In this document: one piece after another, positions 51,367 through 60,587 of the stretch | Position numbering within the stretch: the stretch's first letter is position 1 | How the letters are laid out: each line of letters begins with the position of its first letter | Assembly: GCA_012520645.1 (NCBI GenBank) | Contig: JAAYNV010000009.1 | Span: 1-64,000, forward strand | Length of the DNA stretch: 64,000 bases | Direction: 5' to 3' | Source: Clostridiales bacterium | GTDB taxonomy: Bacteria > Bacillota > Clostridia > Lachnospirales > Lachnospiraceae | Program-made: the position numbers and the translations under genes | The notes under the pieces: model-generated | Databases searched by the model: none | Seen by the model: the letters and a program-made list of their open reading frames with translations, nothing else | What the model was told of the DNA's origin: nothing

Positions 51367-52887
51367 ATGATACAGACATATATCAAAAAACTGGTGCAGT
51401 ATGGTTTGAATACCGGACTGATTGCACCGGAGGATAAAATTTATACGACGAACAGGCTTCTTGAATTATTCGAGCTGGATGAACTGGAAGAAAGTGACAC
51501 TAACGTCACAATGAAAACGGAGGAATTGGAAGCGGTTCTTTCCGGAATGTTGGATTATGCTTTTGAAAAAGGCATTTTGAAAGAAAACGGTGTGGTATAC
51601 CGTGATCTGTTTGATACAAAGATTATGAGTGTGCTGATGCCCCGTCCGGGTGAGGTCATCAGAACGTTTCAGAGCCTGTATGAAAAAGAATCGGCACAGG
51701 CGGCAACGGACTATTTTTATAAATTGAGTCAGGACAGTGATTATATCCGCCGCTACCGTATCAAAAAAGATTTAAAATGGGTGGCTGAGACCCCCTATGG
51801 CGAGCTGGATATCACGATTAATCTGTCCAAGCCCGAAAAGGATCCGAAAGCGATTGCGGCAGCCAGAAATGCGAAGCAGAGTGGTTATCCGAAATGCCTT
51901 CTCTGTCGGGAAAATGAAGGCTATGCAGGCCGCGTGAATCATCCGGCAAGACAAAACCACCGTATCATTCCGGTAACGATCAACGGAAGTGACTGGGGCT
52001 TCCAGTATTCTCCGTATGTGTATTACAATGAGCACTGTATCGTATTTAACAGTAAACATGTACCGATGAAGATTGAGCATGATACCTTCTGCAAGCTGTT
52101 TGATTTTGTAAAACAGTTTCCCCACTATTTTGTGGGCTCCAATGCCGATCTGCCGATCGTTGGCGGTTCGATCTTGAGCCATGATCATTTCCAGGGCGGA
52201 CATTATACGTTTGCCATGGCAAGAGCAGAGGTGGAGCGTGCTTTTACGGTCGGGGGCTTTGAAGATGTAAAGGCGGGAATCGTAAAGTGGCCGATGTCCG
52301 TTATCCGCCTGAGCGGAGAGAATACGGAACGCATTATTGCGCTGGCAGATAAGATTCTTGAAGCATGGCGCGGCTATACGGATGAGGCGGCATTTATTTT
52401 TGCAGAAACAGACGGGGAACCGCACAATACAATTACGCCCATTGCCAGAAAGCGCGATGGAAAATATGAGCTGGATCTGGTATTGCGCAACAATATTACG
52501 ACAAAAGAGCATCCGCTTGGTGTATACCATCCGCACGCAAAGCTTCATCATATCAAGAAGGAAAATATCGGACTTATTGAGGTTATGGGACTTGCCGTAC
52601 TGCCCGCCCGGTTGAAAAATGAGATGGAGGCGCTGGCAGAGGCGATTGTCAATGGTGAGGATTACAGCAAGGATGAAGTGCTTTCCAAGCATGCAGAGTG
52701 GGTGGCTGAGTTTACACCGAAATATCCGGAGTTTGGCAGTAAGGATGCGCTTAATGTGGAGAATGTCATGGACATTCTGAAAAAGGAAATCGGTATTGTC
52801 TTCATGCAGGTATTGGAGGATGCCGGTGTGTACAAGCGGACCGAGGAAGGAAAGGCGGCATTTGACCGGTTTATAGAGAGCTTATAA
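51367..52887 (+). CDS. galT: UDP-glucose--hexose-1-phosphate uridylyltransferase (Firmicute type)
   Basis: GalT exchanges UMP between UDP-glucose and galactose-1-phosphate. The 506-residue length and the text (ARQNHRIIPVTINGSDWGFQYSPY, GGSILSHDHFQGG) are those of the longer Firmicute class rather than the HPH-type E. coli class. I chose ATG 51367 (MIQTYIKKLVQYG) after GGGAGAAG; an in-frame start at 51325 is less likely. The radical SAM gene starts one base after its stop. Confidence 0.94.
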   Translation: MIQTYIKKLVQYGLNTGLIAPEDKIYTTNRLLELFELDELEESDTNVTMKTEELEAVLSGMLDYAFEKGILKENGVVYRDLFDTKIMSVLMPRPGEVIRTFQSLYEKESAQAATDYFYKLSQDSDYIRRYRIKKDLKWVAETPYGELDITINLSKPEKDPKAIAAARNAKQSGYPKCLLCRENEGYAGRVNHPARQNHRIIPVTINGSDWGFQYSPYVYYNEHCIVFNSKHVPMKIEHDTFCKLFDFVKQFPHYFVGSNADLPIVGGSILSHDHFQGGHYTFAMARAEVERAFTVGGFEDVKAGIVKWPMSVIRLSGENTERIIALADKILEAWRGYTDEAAFIFAETDGEPHNTITPIARKRDGKYELDLVLRNNITTKEHPLGVYHPHAKLHHIKKENIGLIEVMGLAVLPARLKNEMEALAEAIVNGEDYSKDEVLSKHAEWVAEFTPKYPEFGSKDALNVENVMDILKKEIGIVFMQVLEDAGVYKRTEEGKAAFDRFIESL

Positions 52888-52888
52888 A

Positions 52889-54709
52889 ATGAAATTTTTG
52901 TTAGTAGCAGTCAATGCAAAATATATCCATTCCAATCCGGCGGTGTACAGCTTAAAGGCGTATGCGGAGAGCAGGCTTTGGCATATGAAGCAGCAGGATG
53001 ATATGTGTGATGGGATGTCGGATTATGAACGGAATGAAGTGCAGAACAATATACAAAGCATAAAAATTGAAATTGCGGAGTATACGATCAATCACCGCCC
53101 AGAGCAGATCTGGGCGGATATTTATAAAAGAAAACCGGATGTAATCGGGATTTCCTGCTATATCTGGAATATGGACATGGTGGAGCGCGTAGCGGTAGAA
53201 ATACAGAAGCTGATGCCGCAGGTGCCTGTATGGCTGGGGGGACCGGAGGTATCCTATGAACCTCAGCTTGTCATGGGGAGATTGCCTTTTCTTGCCGGAA
53301 TCATGGTAGGAGAGGGGGAGCAGACCTTTCTGGAACTGCTTTTGTATTATGGCAGACTGCGGAAATGGGAAGCAGAATCCGGGATAGAGAAAATACCGGG
53401 GCTGTATCTTGCGGATGGTTTTACCGGAGGCAGAGAGTGTCTTTCCATGGATGAGCTTCCGTTTTTATACAAGAATCTGGACTGTTTTGAAAACCGGATC
53501 GTCTATTACGAATCGAGCCGTGGCTGCCCGTTCCGGTGCAGCTATTGTCTTTCCTCGATTGACAAATCGGTGCGGTTAAGAAGTCTGGATCTGGTGCGGG
53601 AGGAATTGCAGTTCTTTCTGGATCAAAAGGTACCGCAGGTCAAGTTTATTGACCGGACCTTTAACTGCAATCATGAGCACGCCATGGGAATCTGGCGGTA
53701 TATCAGAGAACATGACAATGGTGTCACAAATTTTCATTTTGAGATTGCGGCGGACATTCTGCGGGAGGATGAACTGGAGCTTTTAGCCCAATTTCGTCCG
53801 GGGCTTGTCCAGCTGGAAATCGGTGTGCAGACGACGAATGAGGCGACGCTTCGTGCAATCAACAGGCATATGAATATCGATAAGCTGAAAAGGACCGTGG
53901 CGCAGCTAAAGAAAGGACAGAATATTCATATTCATCTGGATCTGATTGCAGGGCTTCCTTATGAGGATTATGATTCATTTGCGCATTCCTTCGATGAGGT
54001 GTATGCCATGGAACCGGAGCAGCTTCAGCTTGGGTTTTTAAAGGTCTTAAAAGGCTCGCAGATGTATGCGGAGGCGGAGCAATATGGCATCTGTTGTACG
54101 GAGAGACCACCCTACGAAGTACTGTATACCAAATTTCTCCCGTTTGAAAAGGTGCTTCGGCTGAAGCAGGTGGAGGAAATGGTAGAACTGTATTATAACA
54201 GTAATCAGTTTACGCATGTACTTCCGGTTCTGCAGCAGGTATTTGCGTCTCCATTCCGGATGTTTGAGGAACTGGCGGATTTTTATGAGGAAAAGGGATA
54301 TTTTACGGCAGCTCCGGCGAGAGCATACCGTTATCAGGTGCTGCTTGCTTTTGCAGAAAGGTACGACGCGGAACATATGGAGTTATACCGGGAACTGTGT
54401 CTGTTTGATCTGTATTTGCGGGAGAATTTAAAGAGCCGACCTGAATTTGCGGCAAATCTGCATCCCTATTATGACCGGATACGTTTGTTTTATCACGGAG
54501 AGGAAGAGAAACCGACATTCTTGTCAGAATATGACGGATTACAGGCAAAGCAGATGATGAAGCAGACGCATATGGAAGCCTTCTTCTATCCGGTATGGGA
54601 CCCGCGGCGCTGTCCTGGGGCGGAGCGGCTGGCAGAACCGGAGCTTGTACTGTTTGATTATAAGAACCGGAATCCATTAGACTACAGTGCAGCATTTTAT
54701 ATCGTGTGA
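52889..54709 (+). CDS. B12-binding-domain radical SAM protein (DUF4080 type)
   Basis: The 606-residue protein begins with a cobalamin-binding-like Rossmann domain (about 1-150, LLVAVNAKYIHSNPAVYSLKAYAE, VIGISCYIWNM, WLGGPEVSYEP). The radical SAM core has the Cys213, Cys217, Cys220 cluster (SRGCPFRCSYC). The last third (about 420-606) matches the DUF4080 region. The reaction is unknown. It starts one base after galT, so it is probably co-transcribed with galKT, though no link to galactose is known. A terminator follows. Confidence 0.9.
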   Translation: MKFLLVAVNAKYIHSNPAVYSLKAYAESRLWHMKQQDDMCDGMSDYERNEVQNNIQSIKIEIAEYTINHRPEQIWADIYKRKPDVIGISCYIWNMDMVERVAVEIQKLMPQVPVWLGGPEVSYEPQLVMGRLPFLAGIMVGEGEQTFLELLLYYGRLRKWEAESGIEKIPGLYLADGFTGGRECLSMDELPFLYKNLDCFENRIVYYESSRGCPFRCSYCLSSIDKSVRLRSLDLVREELQFFLDQKVPQVKFIDRTFNCNHEHAMGIWRYIREHDNGVTNFHFEIAADILREDELELLAQFRPGLVQLEIGVQTTNEATLRAINRHMNIDKLKRTVAQLKKGQNIHIHLDLIAGLPYEDYDSFAHSFDEVYAMEPEQLQLGFLKVLKGSQMYAEAEQYGICCTERPPYEVLYTKFLPFEKVLRLKQVEEMVELYYNSNQFTHVLPVLQQVFASPFRMFEELADFYEEKGYFTAAPARAYRYQVLLAFAERYDAEHMELYRELCLFDLYLRENLKSRPEFAANLHPYYDRIRLFYHGEEEKPTFLSEYDGLQAKQMMKQTHMEAFFYPVWDPRRCPGAERLAEPELVLFDYKNRNPLDYSAAFYIV

Positions 54710-54782
54710 CGCGGTGGAGATGATGGGGATAAAGGAGTGCTGTCTTGTAACGACGGCACAAACGTATTGAAAAATCTACAGG

Positions 54783-54822
54783 AAAGGACGGCTGGTTTAA
54801 AAATCCGGTTCGTCCTTTTTTG
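54783..54822 (+). terminator. Intrinsic terminator after the radical SAM gene
   Basis: AAAGGACG (54783-54790) pairs with CGTCCTTT (54811-54818), with an inner CTGG/CCGG stem, followed by more T. Confidence 0.85.
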
Positions 54823-54865
54823 CGAACTCTTTGTTCTGTGCTGCAGCCTGCAGTAATCAAATTGG

Positions 54866-54910
54866 TTGACTTTCGGAATAAATAAATATATTATTGACTC
54901 TGAGGTCAAT
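54866..54910 (+). promoter_or_regulatory. tetR-antiporter promoter with overlapping operator
   Basis: TTGACT (54866-54871) and TATTAT (54889-54894) are 17 bases apart. ATTGAC-N6-GTCAAT (54893-54910) is an 18-base inverted repeat on the -10 and start region. This is a typical place for TetR autoregulation. Confidence 0.7.
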
Positions 54911-54934
54911 TTTGAAGAGGTGCATGGATATAAA

Positions 54935-55546
54935 ATGAAGAGAGAGGAACGAACCAGAATTACAAAGAGCAAAATTTTTTTAGCGGCTATCGAAGAGTTC
55001 GGAACAAACGGATATGCGGGCGGTTCGATCAACAATATATGCAAGACCGGTATCAATAAAGGATTGGTTTACCATAACTATAAAGATAAGGATGAACTGT
55101 ATCTGGAATGTGTGAGAAAGAGCTGCGAAGATTTGATTGAATATATTATCAACCAAAAAGCGGATGTAAGTTTTGTGGATTATATGAGTGCACGCATGAC
55201 GTTTTTTGAGGAAAACGAGCTGGAAGCGTATATTTTTTTGGAAGCACGTTCCAGCCCGCCCAAACACCTGAAAAATCAGATTCAGATAATATACACAAAG
55301 CTGGATAAACTGAATATGGCGGTATATGAAAAGGAACTTTCCAGGCACGAACTTCGTAGCGGCGTAACCAGAGAAGAAGTGATAAATTATTTTGCAGAAA
55401 TACAGAAAATATATAATTTAAATTTTGTCAGTCGTTTCAGCAGCAAAATGTCGCCGCATGATCAGCTGGCTTTACATGAAATGAATATACACAGGATGTT
55501 TGATCTCATGCTTTATGGTATTGCAAAAGGAGGTAATGAAAGGTGA
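54935..55546 (+). CDS. TetR-family transcriptional regulator
   Basis: The N-terminal TetR helix-turn-helix (about 8-55, TRITKSKIFLAAIEEFGTNGYAGGSINNICKTG, then INKGLVYHNYKDKDELY) is followed by a helical ligand domain. ATG 54935 gives 203 aa; the frame upstream runs through the promoter and operator. Its TGA overlaps the GTG start region of the antiporter. This suggests that the regulator controls itself and the transporter. Confidence 0.92.
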   Translation: MKREERTRITKSKIFLAAIEEFGTNGYAGGSINNICKTGINKGLVYHNYKDKDELYLECVRKSCEDLIEYIINQKADVSFVDYMSARMTFFEENELEAYIFLEARSSPPKHLKNQIQIIYTKLDKLNMAVYEKELSRHELRSGVTREEVINYFAEIQKIYNLNFVSRFSSKMSPHDQLALHEMNIHRMFDLMLYGIAKGGNER

Positions 55547-56759
55547 TAATGAATGTAGGCTTTTGGTTGTTGGTACTTGTAATTGCTTTTTTGTCGGAAA
55601 GGCGGTCAGCAGAATGAAGCTGCCGGCTATCCTTGGATGGCTGATTGCAGGAATTCTGCTCGGACCGAATGCGGTCGGTCTTCTTTCACAGCAGGTGCTG
55701 GATGCGGCATGGTATAAGAATATTATCATGTGGATGCAGTGTGCATTTGGTCTGATGCTTGGTACGGAACTTGTTTGGAATAAGATAAAAAATTACGGAA
55801 CGGCATTAATCGTTACAACGCTGACACAGTCCCTTGGTACATTTGTACTGGTATCTCTTGTTTTTGGGATCGCTTTTCAATGTGTTGGCATTCCGGTATT
55901 TCTTGCCTTCGTATTTGGAGGTATTGCGCTTGCCACGGCGCCGGCACCGGCATTGTCTATCGTCAGCGAATTTCATACGAAGGGACCGGTTACGGATACC
56001 CTGCTTCCGATGGCGGTGTTAGATGATATTGTTGGAATTGCAGTATTTTTTACGGTAAATGCCTTTGTTACAAGAACTGTGTCAGGAGGCAGTGTTTCTC
56101 TTTTGATGATTCCGGTTATGATATTTCTGCCGATTGTGGTTGGAGCGGTTACGGGATTTTTGGCAGGTATGGTGTTAAAAAGAACAAATGGCAAGGCAGG
56201 TACGCTTGCAATTTTGATTGTGGGAATTACTGCTACAGTTATAATTGGTTATTGGCTGAATACAAAAGTTTTTACTGGAATCACATTGAATTACATGTTG
56301 ATGGGAGTTGCATTTTCTGCTATATTTTCTAATATGCTGACAGAGGAAATGCTGGAGAAAGCAGTAGGCTGGTTTCATCCGATTTTGGGGATATGTCTGC
56401 TGGGAGCAATCGTGGACCTTGGAGCGCCGTTGGATTATCATCTGATCGTTGGTGCAGGTTTTTATACATTCCTCTATATTTTTTTCAGGGCATGCGGAAA
56501 ATATTTTGGTGCGCGGTTTGGCGCAAAGCTGACAAAGAGACCGGAAACGGTCCAGAAGTATCTTGGCTTTACCCTGTTACCGCATTCCGGAGTTTCCCTG
56601 GTGTTTACCGGAATTGTCTGCTCCGTGCTGGAAGGCGGGGATTCGGAACTGGCTGTGATTGTAAAGGGTACCATTGCAGCAGCAGCGGTCATTAATGAAA
56701 TTATTGCAGTTATCATGGCGAAGAAGGGATTTGAACTGGCAGGAGAGATCAAGTCTTAG
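55543..56759 (+). CDS. CPA2-family cation:proton antiporter, apparently frameshifted near the start
   Basis: The main frame encodes a NhaP/KefB-type exchanger with about eleven to twelve membrane segments (MKLPAILGWLIAGILLGPNAVGLL, ALATAPAPALSIVSEF, VLDDIVGIAVFF). No RCK/TrkA nucleotide domain is attached. The natural start seems to be GTG 55543 or ATG 55549 behind AAAGGAGG, reading NVGFWLLVLVIAF. That frame stops after the T6 run at 55587-55592. Adding one T there would continue into VGKAVSRMKLPAILG. Without a shift the protein would have to begin at ATG 55614 and lack the first membrane segment. Confidence 0.8.
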
Positions 56760-56785
56760 AATGATGGAAAGGATAGACGAAACAA

Positions 56786-57442
56786 ATGAAAAAAATTCCA
56801 CCGATACTGGAACTTCTGGATCAACAATATGGTACGGAATACCGCTGTTCTCTGGAGTATGAGACCCCATGGCAGCTGTTGATCGCCACGATGTTAAGTG
56901 CACAGTGTACTGACGCACGTGTCAATATTGTGACAAGAGAGCTTTTTCGGAAATATACGAGTGTGGAAGCTTTTGCAGAAGCGGATTTGAAGGAGCCGGA
57001 GCAGGATATTCATTCCACTGGTTTTTATCACAACAAGGCAAAAAATATTATTGCGTGCTGTAAAATGTTAAGGGATGAATATCAGGGCGAGGTGCCGCGA
57101 AGCCTCGAGGAACTGACATCTCTTGCAGGAGTTGGCAGAAAAACAGCGAATGTCATACGGGGAAATATTTATGATGATCCGAGCATTGTAGTTGACACAC
57201 ATGTCAAAAGAATTTCCAGAAAACTGGGTATTACAAAGGAAGAGGATCCTACAAAGGTGGAATTGGATCTGATGAAAAAACTTCCGAAAGATCATTGGAT
57301 CTTGTACAATATCCAGATGATCACATTCGGAAGGGAAATCTGCAAAGCGCCGACACCGAAGTGTGAAGAATGCTTTTTGACGGAATATTGCGCAGATTAT
57401 CAGAAACGGATGAAAAAGAAGGGAGTGCAGTCCCCCGGATGA
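56786..57442 (+). CDS. nth: Endonuclease III
   Basis: Nth is a bifunctional DNA glycosylase/AP lyase that removes oxidised pyrimidines. The 218-residue protein has the helix-hairpin-helix LTSLAGVGRKTANVI with the catalytic Lys. The catalytic Asp lies in VVDTHVKRISRKLG. The C-terminal 4Fe-4S motif has C-x6-C-x2-C-x5-C spacing (IC to EYC). Its stop overlaps the next start at ATGA. Confidence 0.96.
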   Translation: MKKIPPILELLDQQYGTEYRCSLEYETPWQLLIATMLSAQCTDARVNIVTRELFRKYTSVEAFAEADLKEPEQDIHSTGFYHNKAKNIIACCKMLRDEYQGEVPRSLEELTSLAGVGRKTANVIRGNIYDDPSIVVDTHVKRISRKLGITKEEDPTKVELDLMKKLPKDHWILYNIQMITFGREICKAPTPKCEECFLTEYCADYQKRMKKKGVQSPG

Positions 57443-58164
57443 CAGAGATAGAAAGAAATGACACATATGTTGCTTTGGATCTGGAGACTACAGGACTGAA
57501 TCCAAAGGAGGACAGCATTTTTGAAATCGGCGCAGTTAAAGTAACGGATGGAAAGATAACGGACACTTATTCGACATTTGTGATTCCGGCAAAACAGCTT
57601 TCAGAAAGGGTGACAAAGCTTACCGGAATTACAGAGAAGGATTTGGAGCATGCAATCGAACCGTGGCAGGCGATTGCAAACATTATAGAATTTGTCGGAG
57701 AAGCTCCGCTTTTAGGGCACAGTATCCTGTTTGATTTTTCTTTCTTAAAAAGAGAAGCAGTCAATCGGAAGCTTTCTTTTGAAAAGAAAGGAATTGATAC
57801 GCTTCGTATTGCACGTTTATTTTTGCCCGAACTTCCGAGCAAAAGGCTGGAGGATCTTACCAGACATTTTCAGATCAGACATCGGGCGCACCGTGCGCTG
57901 GAAGATGCCAGAGCTGCATCGGAATTGTATGAGAAACTGAAGGAGCAGTTTTGGACCAAAGAAACTGCGGCTGTATTTGCTCCGGTACCGCTTATTTATA
58001 AGGTGAAAAGGGAGACACCCGCAACGAAGCATCAGAAGGAAAGACTAAGGGAACTGATTTTGATGCATGGGTTAAATGTAGATTATGATATTGAAAAGCT
58101 GACCCGTAATCAGGCCAGCCGTTATACCGATAAATTATTGGAGAAATATGGTCGCAAGTCGTAA
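57439..58164 (+). CDS. DnaQ-like 3'-5' exonuclease
   Basis: The 241-residue protein is a DEDDh exonuclease of the DNA polymerase III epsilon group. It has Exo I VALDLETTG, Exo II GHSILFDFSFL and Exo III HRALEDARAA. The C-terminal 60 residues form a small basic helical tail. ATG 57439 overlaps the nth stop; the longer frame lies inside nth. Pairing with nth suggests a repair or proofreading role, but it could also act on RNA. Confidence 0.9.
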   Translation: MTEIERNDTYVALDLETTGLNPKEDSIFEIGAVKVTDGKITDTYSTFVIPAKQLSERVTKLTGITEKDLEHAIEPWQAIANIIEFVGEAPLLGHSILFDFSFLKREAVNRKLSFEKKGIDTLRIARLFLPELPSKRLEDLTRHFQIRHRAHRALEDARAASELYEKLKEQFWTKETAAVFAPVPLIYKVKRETPATKHQKERLRELILMHGLNVDYDIEKLTRNQASRYTDKLLEKYGRKS

Positions 58165-58179
58165 CCATATGCAGAGAGT

Positions 58180-58785
58180 CTAGGCAATTTCATTTAAATT
58201 TCTTAAAATCAAGGTCTTGGAAGCAGACTGTAATGTCTCTGCCAGGGCCTTTAATTCTTCGATTTTTTCAGGACAGTCTTCCTTTTGGTAGATGCGGGCT
58301 AACAGAATATAGCTTGCCTTTACATCTGTTCTGGTTTCCATGGCAAATTCCAATATCTGTTTTGCTTCCTTTGTATATTGCGCTTCGTATAAAAGAGATG
58401 CCCATTTCTGCAGGGTACGTGCAAGCAAAGTGTAGTTCTGGTCGTACTGCATTAAAAGGGGGAGATTGGGTGCACCGTATTTTAATTTCAGATCCGTGTT
58501 GGAAATGCCGGTAAAATTGACAATCTTATTTTGCGTGAGACGGTGGATTGTCTCAAGTACGTCACATATTTCCTCATTTTCTTCCAGAATATGCATGGGA
58601 AGTTTTTTTGTGGGTATGATAATATAATCTAAGGAATCCAATGATTTCCGTCTGGTGGAGTTTGCTTTTGCTTCTTTTTCCCAGAAGGAGGATTCTTCGT
58701 CAGAGGCATGTCTGGAGTGCCTGTGAAGCCGAAACTGCATTAGGAAGATGAAAAGGATTAAACTTGCCAAAACAGGGAATTTCAT
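58180..58785 (-). CDS. Membrane-anchored TPR-like protein of unknown function
   Basis: The 201-residue protein has one N-terminal membrane segment (about 4-18), a charged linker with Arg/Ser (RHSRHASDEES) and a helical C-terminal half resembling TPR-type helix pairs (NYTLLARTLQKWASLLYEAQ, KASYILLARIYQKEDCPEKIEEL). I do not recognise a named family. AAAGGATATTATATATG provides the start on the reverse strand, convergent with the exonuclease gene. Confidence 0.75.
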   Translation of the reverse strand: MKFPVLASLILFIFLMQFRLHRHSRHASDEESSFWEKEAKANSTRRKSLDSLDYIIIPTKKLPMHILEENEEICDVLETIHRLTQNKIVNFTGISNTDLKLKYGAPNLPLLMQYDQNYTLLARTLQKWASLLYEAQYTKEAKQILEFAMETRTDVKASYILLARIYQKEDCPEKIEELKALAETLQSASKTLILRNLNEIA

Positions 58786-58836
58786 ATATAATATCCTTTC
58801 AGTAGAATAATAGATATTTCATAAAGAGGAGGTTAA

Positions 58837-58944
58837 ATGTTTGACTTTCATAAAAAGAAAACACAGAGAATTATTTCATCCATCATTATTATCATCTTGA
58901 TTCTTGCCATGGTAGTACCAATGGTGATGTCTGTATTTTATTAA
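58837..58944 (+). CDS. Small single-pass membrane protein (35 aa)
   Basis: A strong AGAGGAGG site precedes ATG 58837. The 35-residue product starts with a basic MFDFHKKKTQR, followed by one hydrophobic helix and VFY at the end. The layout (charged start, Ile-rich membrane helix, ideal ribosome site) supports a real small protein. It lies divergent from the TPR-like gene and before the VanW gene. Function is unknown. Confidence 0.65.
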   Translation: MFDFHKKKTQRIISSIIIIILILAMVVPMVMSVFY

Positions 58945-59014
58945 AAAATTATACATATTTTGACATGGAATGTCAATAAACAGCAGTTTGCCCGAGGCGG
59001 GCGGGAGGAATATT

Positions 59015-60556
59015 ATGAAAAAAACAGCGGCAGCAGTTCTGTCGGTTTTTGCACTTTTTGCAGTGCTTTTCATGGCAGGAACGCACACAAAGCTGTATGC
59101 CAAGGCACAGAGCAGTGTGGATACCATCCATTCGGGTGTATATCTGGAAAATCTGGATGTATCGGGGATGACTCCGGAGGAGGCCAAAGCGGCAGCAGAA
59201 CAGTATGTGGAAGGGCTGAAGGATAAGCCGATCCATTTAAAAGCAGTTGATGATCAGGAGATTACGGTGACTGCGGCAGAACTTGGAATTGCATGGGCAA
59301 ATCCGGAGGTTGTAAATACAGCATGTGCACTCGGCAAAGAGGGCAATATTGTGCAGCGTTATAAGGCAGTCAGGGATCTGGAGCATGAAAATCAGGTATT
59401 TCCGATTCAGCTTGCTTTTGATAAAGAAACTGTCAAAAATGTGATTGCAGAGAAGAGTGAGCCTTTTAATAAAGAATGTATCGAAGCGACTTTGGTACGT
59501 GACGGAAACGGATTCATCATACAGGAAGGGCAGGCAGGTACTGTGGTGGATGTGGATTCATCCGTGAATACAGTGATTTCCTATCTGACAGACGACTGGA
59601 ATCGTGATGAATGCCAGATTGCCCTGAATGTGGAAGTGGATGAGCCCAAGGCAAGCAAAGAAGACCTGGCTCAGGTTAAGGATGTACTTGGGACTTTTAC
59701 AACCAGCTACCGGACTTCGGGATCTTCCAGAAGCGGCAATGTGGCAAATGGCTGCAGTCTGGTAAACGGTACGACGCTGTTTCCGGGAGAGGAATTTTCC
59801 ATGTATGAAACAGTCAGTCCGTTTTCGGAAGACAATGGATACTATATGGCAGGCTCTTATTTGAATGGTATGGTAGTGGACAGTCTGGGCGGCGGTATCT
59901 GTCAGGTATCCACGACCCTTTACAATGCGGTGCTTCTTTCCGAGCTTGAGGTGACGGAACGCCATAATCATTCTATGATTGTAAGTTACGTGGATCCGTC
60001 GGCGGATGCGGCGATTGCAGAATCCTCCGGTAAGGATTTCAAGTTTGTAAATAACACCAATTATCCGATTTATATTGAAGGACATACAGAGGATAAGAAA
60101 ATTACATTTACGATTTACGGTGTGGAAACCAGACCGGAGAACCGTACTGTAAAATATGAGAGTGAGGTTTTAGAGCGGATTGAGCCGACGACCGAGACGA
60201 TTATTGCCAGCGCTTCCCAACCGATCGGATTTATCGATGTACAGAGTGCGCATATCGGTTATAAAGCACAGCTTTGGAAGATTGTGGAAGAGGATGGAGT
60301 AGAGGTCAGCAGAGAACAGGTTAATTCCAGTTCTTATAAAATGACTCCGCGTACCGCGACAGTTGGTACAGCAACTGCGGATCCGGCAGCGAAGGGAGCT
60401 ATTGATGCGGCAATTGCAACCGGAAGTATCGATCATGTAAAGGCGGTAGCAGGAGCGATTGTAGCGGCAAATCAGCAGCTGGCAGCTCAGGCAGAGGCAG
60501 CACAGCAGGAGGCAGCAGCTCAGGCGGCACAGTCGGTAGAACAGGCAGCACCCTGA
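59015..60556 (+). CDS. Secreted/anchored VanW-domain protein with G5 domain
   Basis: The 513-residue protein begins with a signal peptide or membrane anchor (about 1-28). A peptidoglycan-binding-4-type region (about 40-215) and the VanW domain (about 230-365, SLGGGICQVSTTLYNAVLLSELEVTERHNHS) follow. A G5 domain (about 385-450) comes next, then an Ala/Gln-rich tail. Such proteins work at the cell wall; vancomycin resistance is not implied. ATG 59015 follows GGGAGGA. The longer frame from 58970 lacks a ribosome site. Confidence 0.9.
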   Translation: MKKTAAAVLSVFALFAVLFMAGTHTKLYAKAQSSVDTIHSGVYLENLDVSGMTPEEAKAAAEQYVEGLKDKPIHLKAVDDQEITVTAAELGIAWANPEVVNTACALGKEGNIVQRYKAVRDLEHENQVFPIQLAFDKETVKNVIAEKSEPFNKECIEATLVRDGNGFIIQEGQAGTVVDVDSSVNTVISYLTDDWNRDECQIALNVEVDEPKASKEDLAQVKDVLGTFTTSYRTSGSSRSGNVANGCSLVNGTTLFPGEEFSMYETVSPFSEDNGYYMAGSYLNGMVVDSLGGGICQVSTTLYNAVLLSELEVTERHNHSMIVSYVDPSADAAIAESSGKDFKFVNNTNYPIYIEGHTEDKKITFTIYGVETRPENRTVKYESEVLERIEPTTETIIASASQPIGFIDVQSAHIGYKAQLWKIVEEDGVEVSREQVNSSSYKMTPRTATVGTATADPAAKGAIDAAIATGSIDHVKAVAGAIVAANQQLAAQAEAAQQEAAAQAAQSVEQAAP

Positions 60557-60587
60557 TCCGGATAAGAAAAGGACGGCAGCGATTACT

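Noticed and set aside
51772-52692. Long open frame on the reverse strand of galT (306 codons)
   Set aside because: It is a shadow of galT; composition is atypical and no family motifs are visible.
54720-54770. Short ORF MMGIKECC after the radical SAM gene, as a possible leader peptide
   Set aside because: Only 16 codons, no suitable ribosome site and no attenuator logic with the following terminator.
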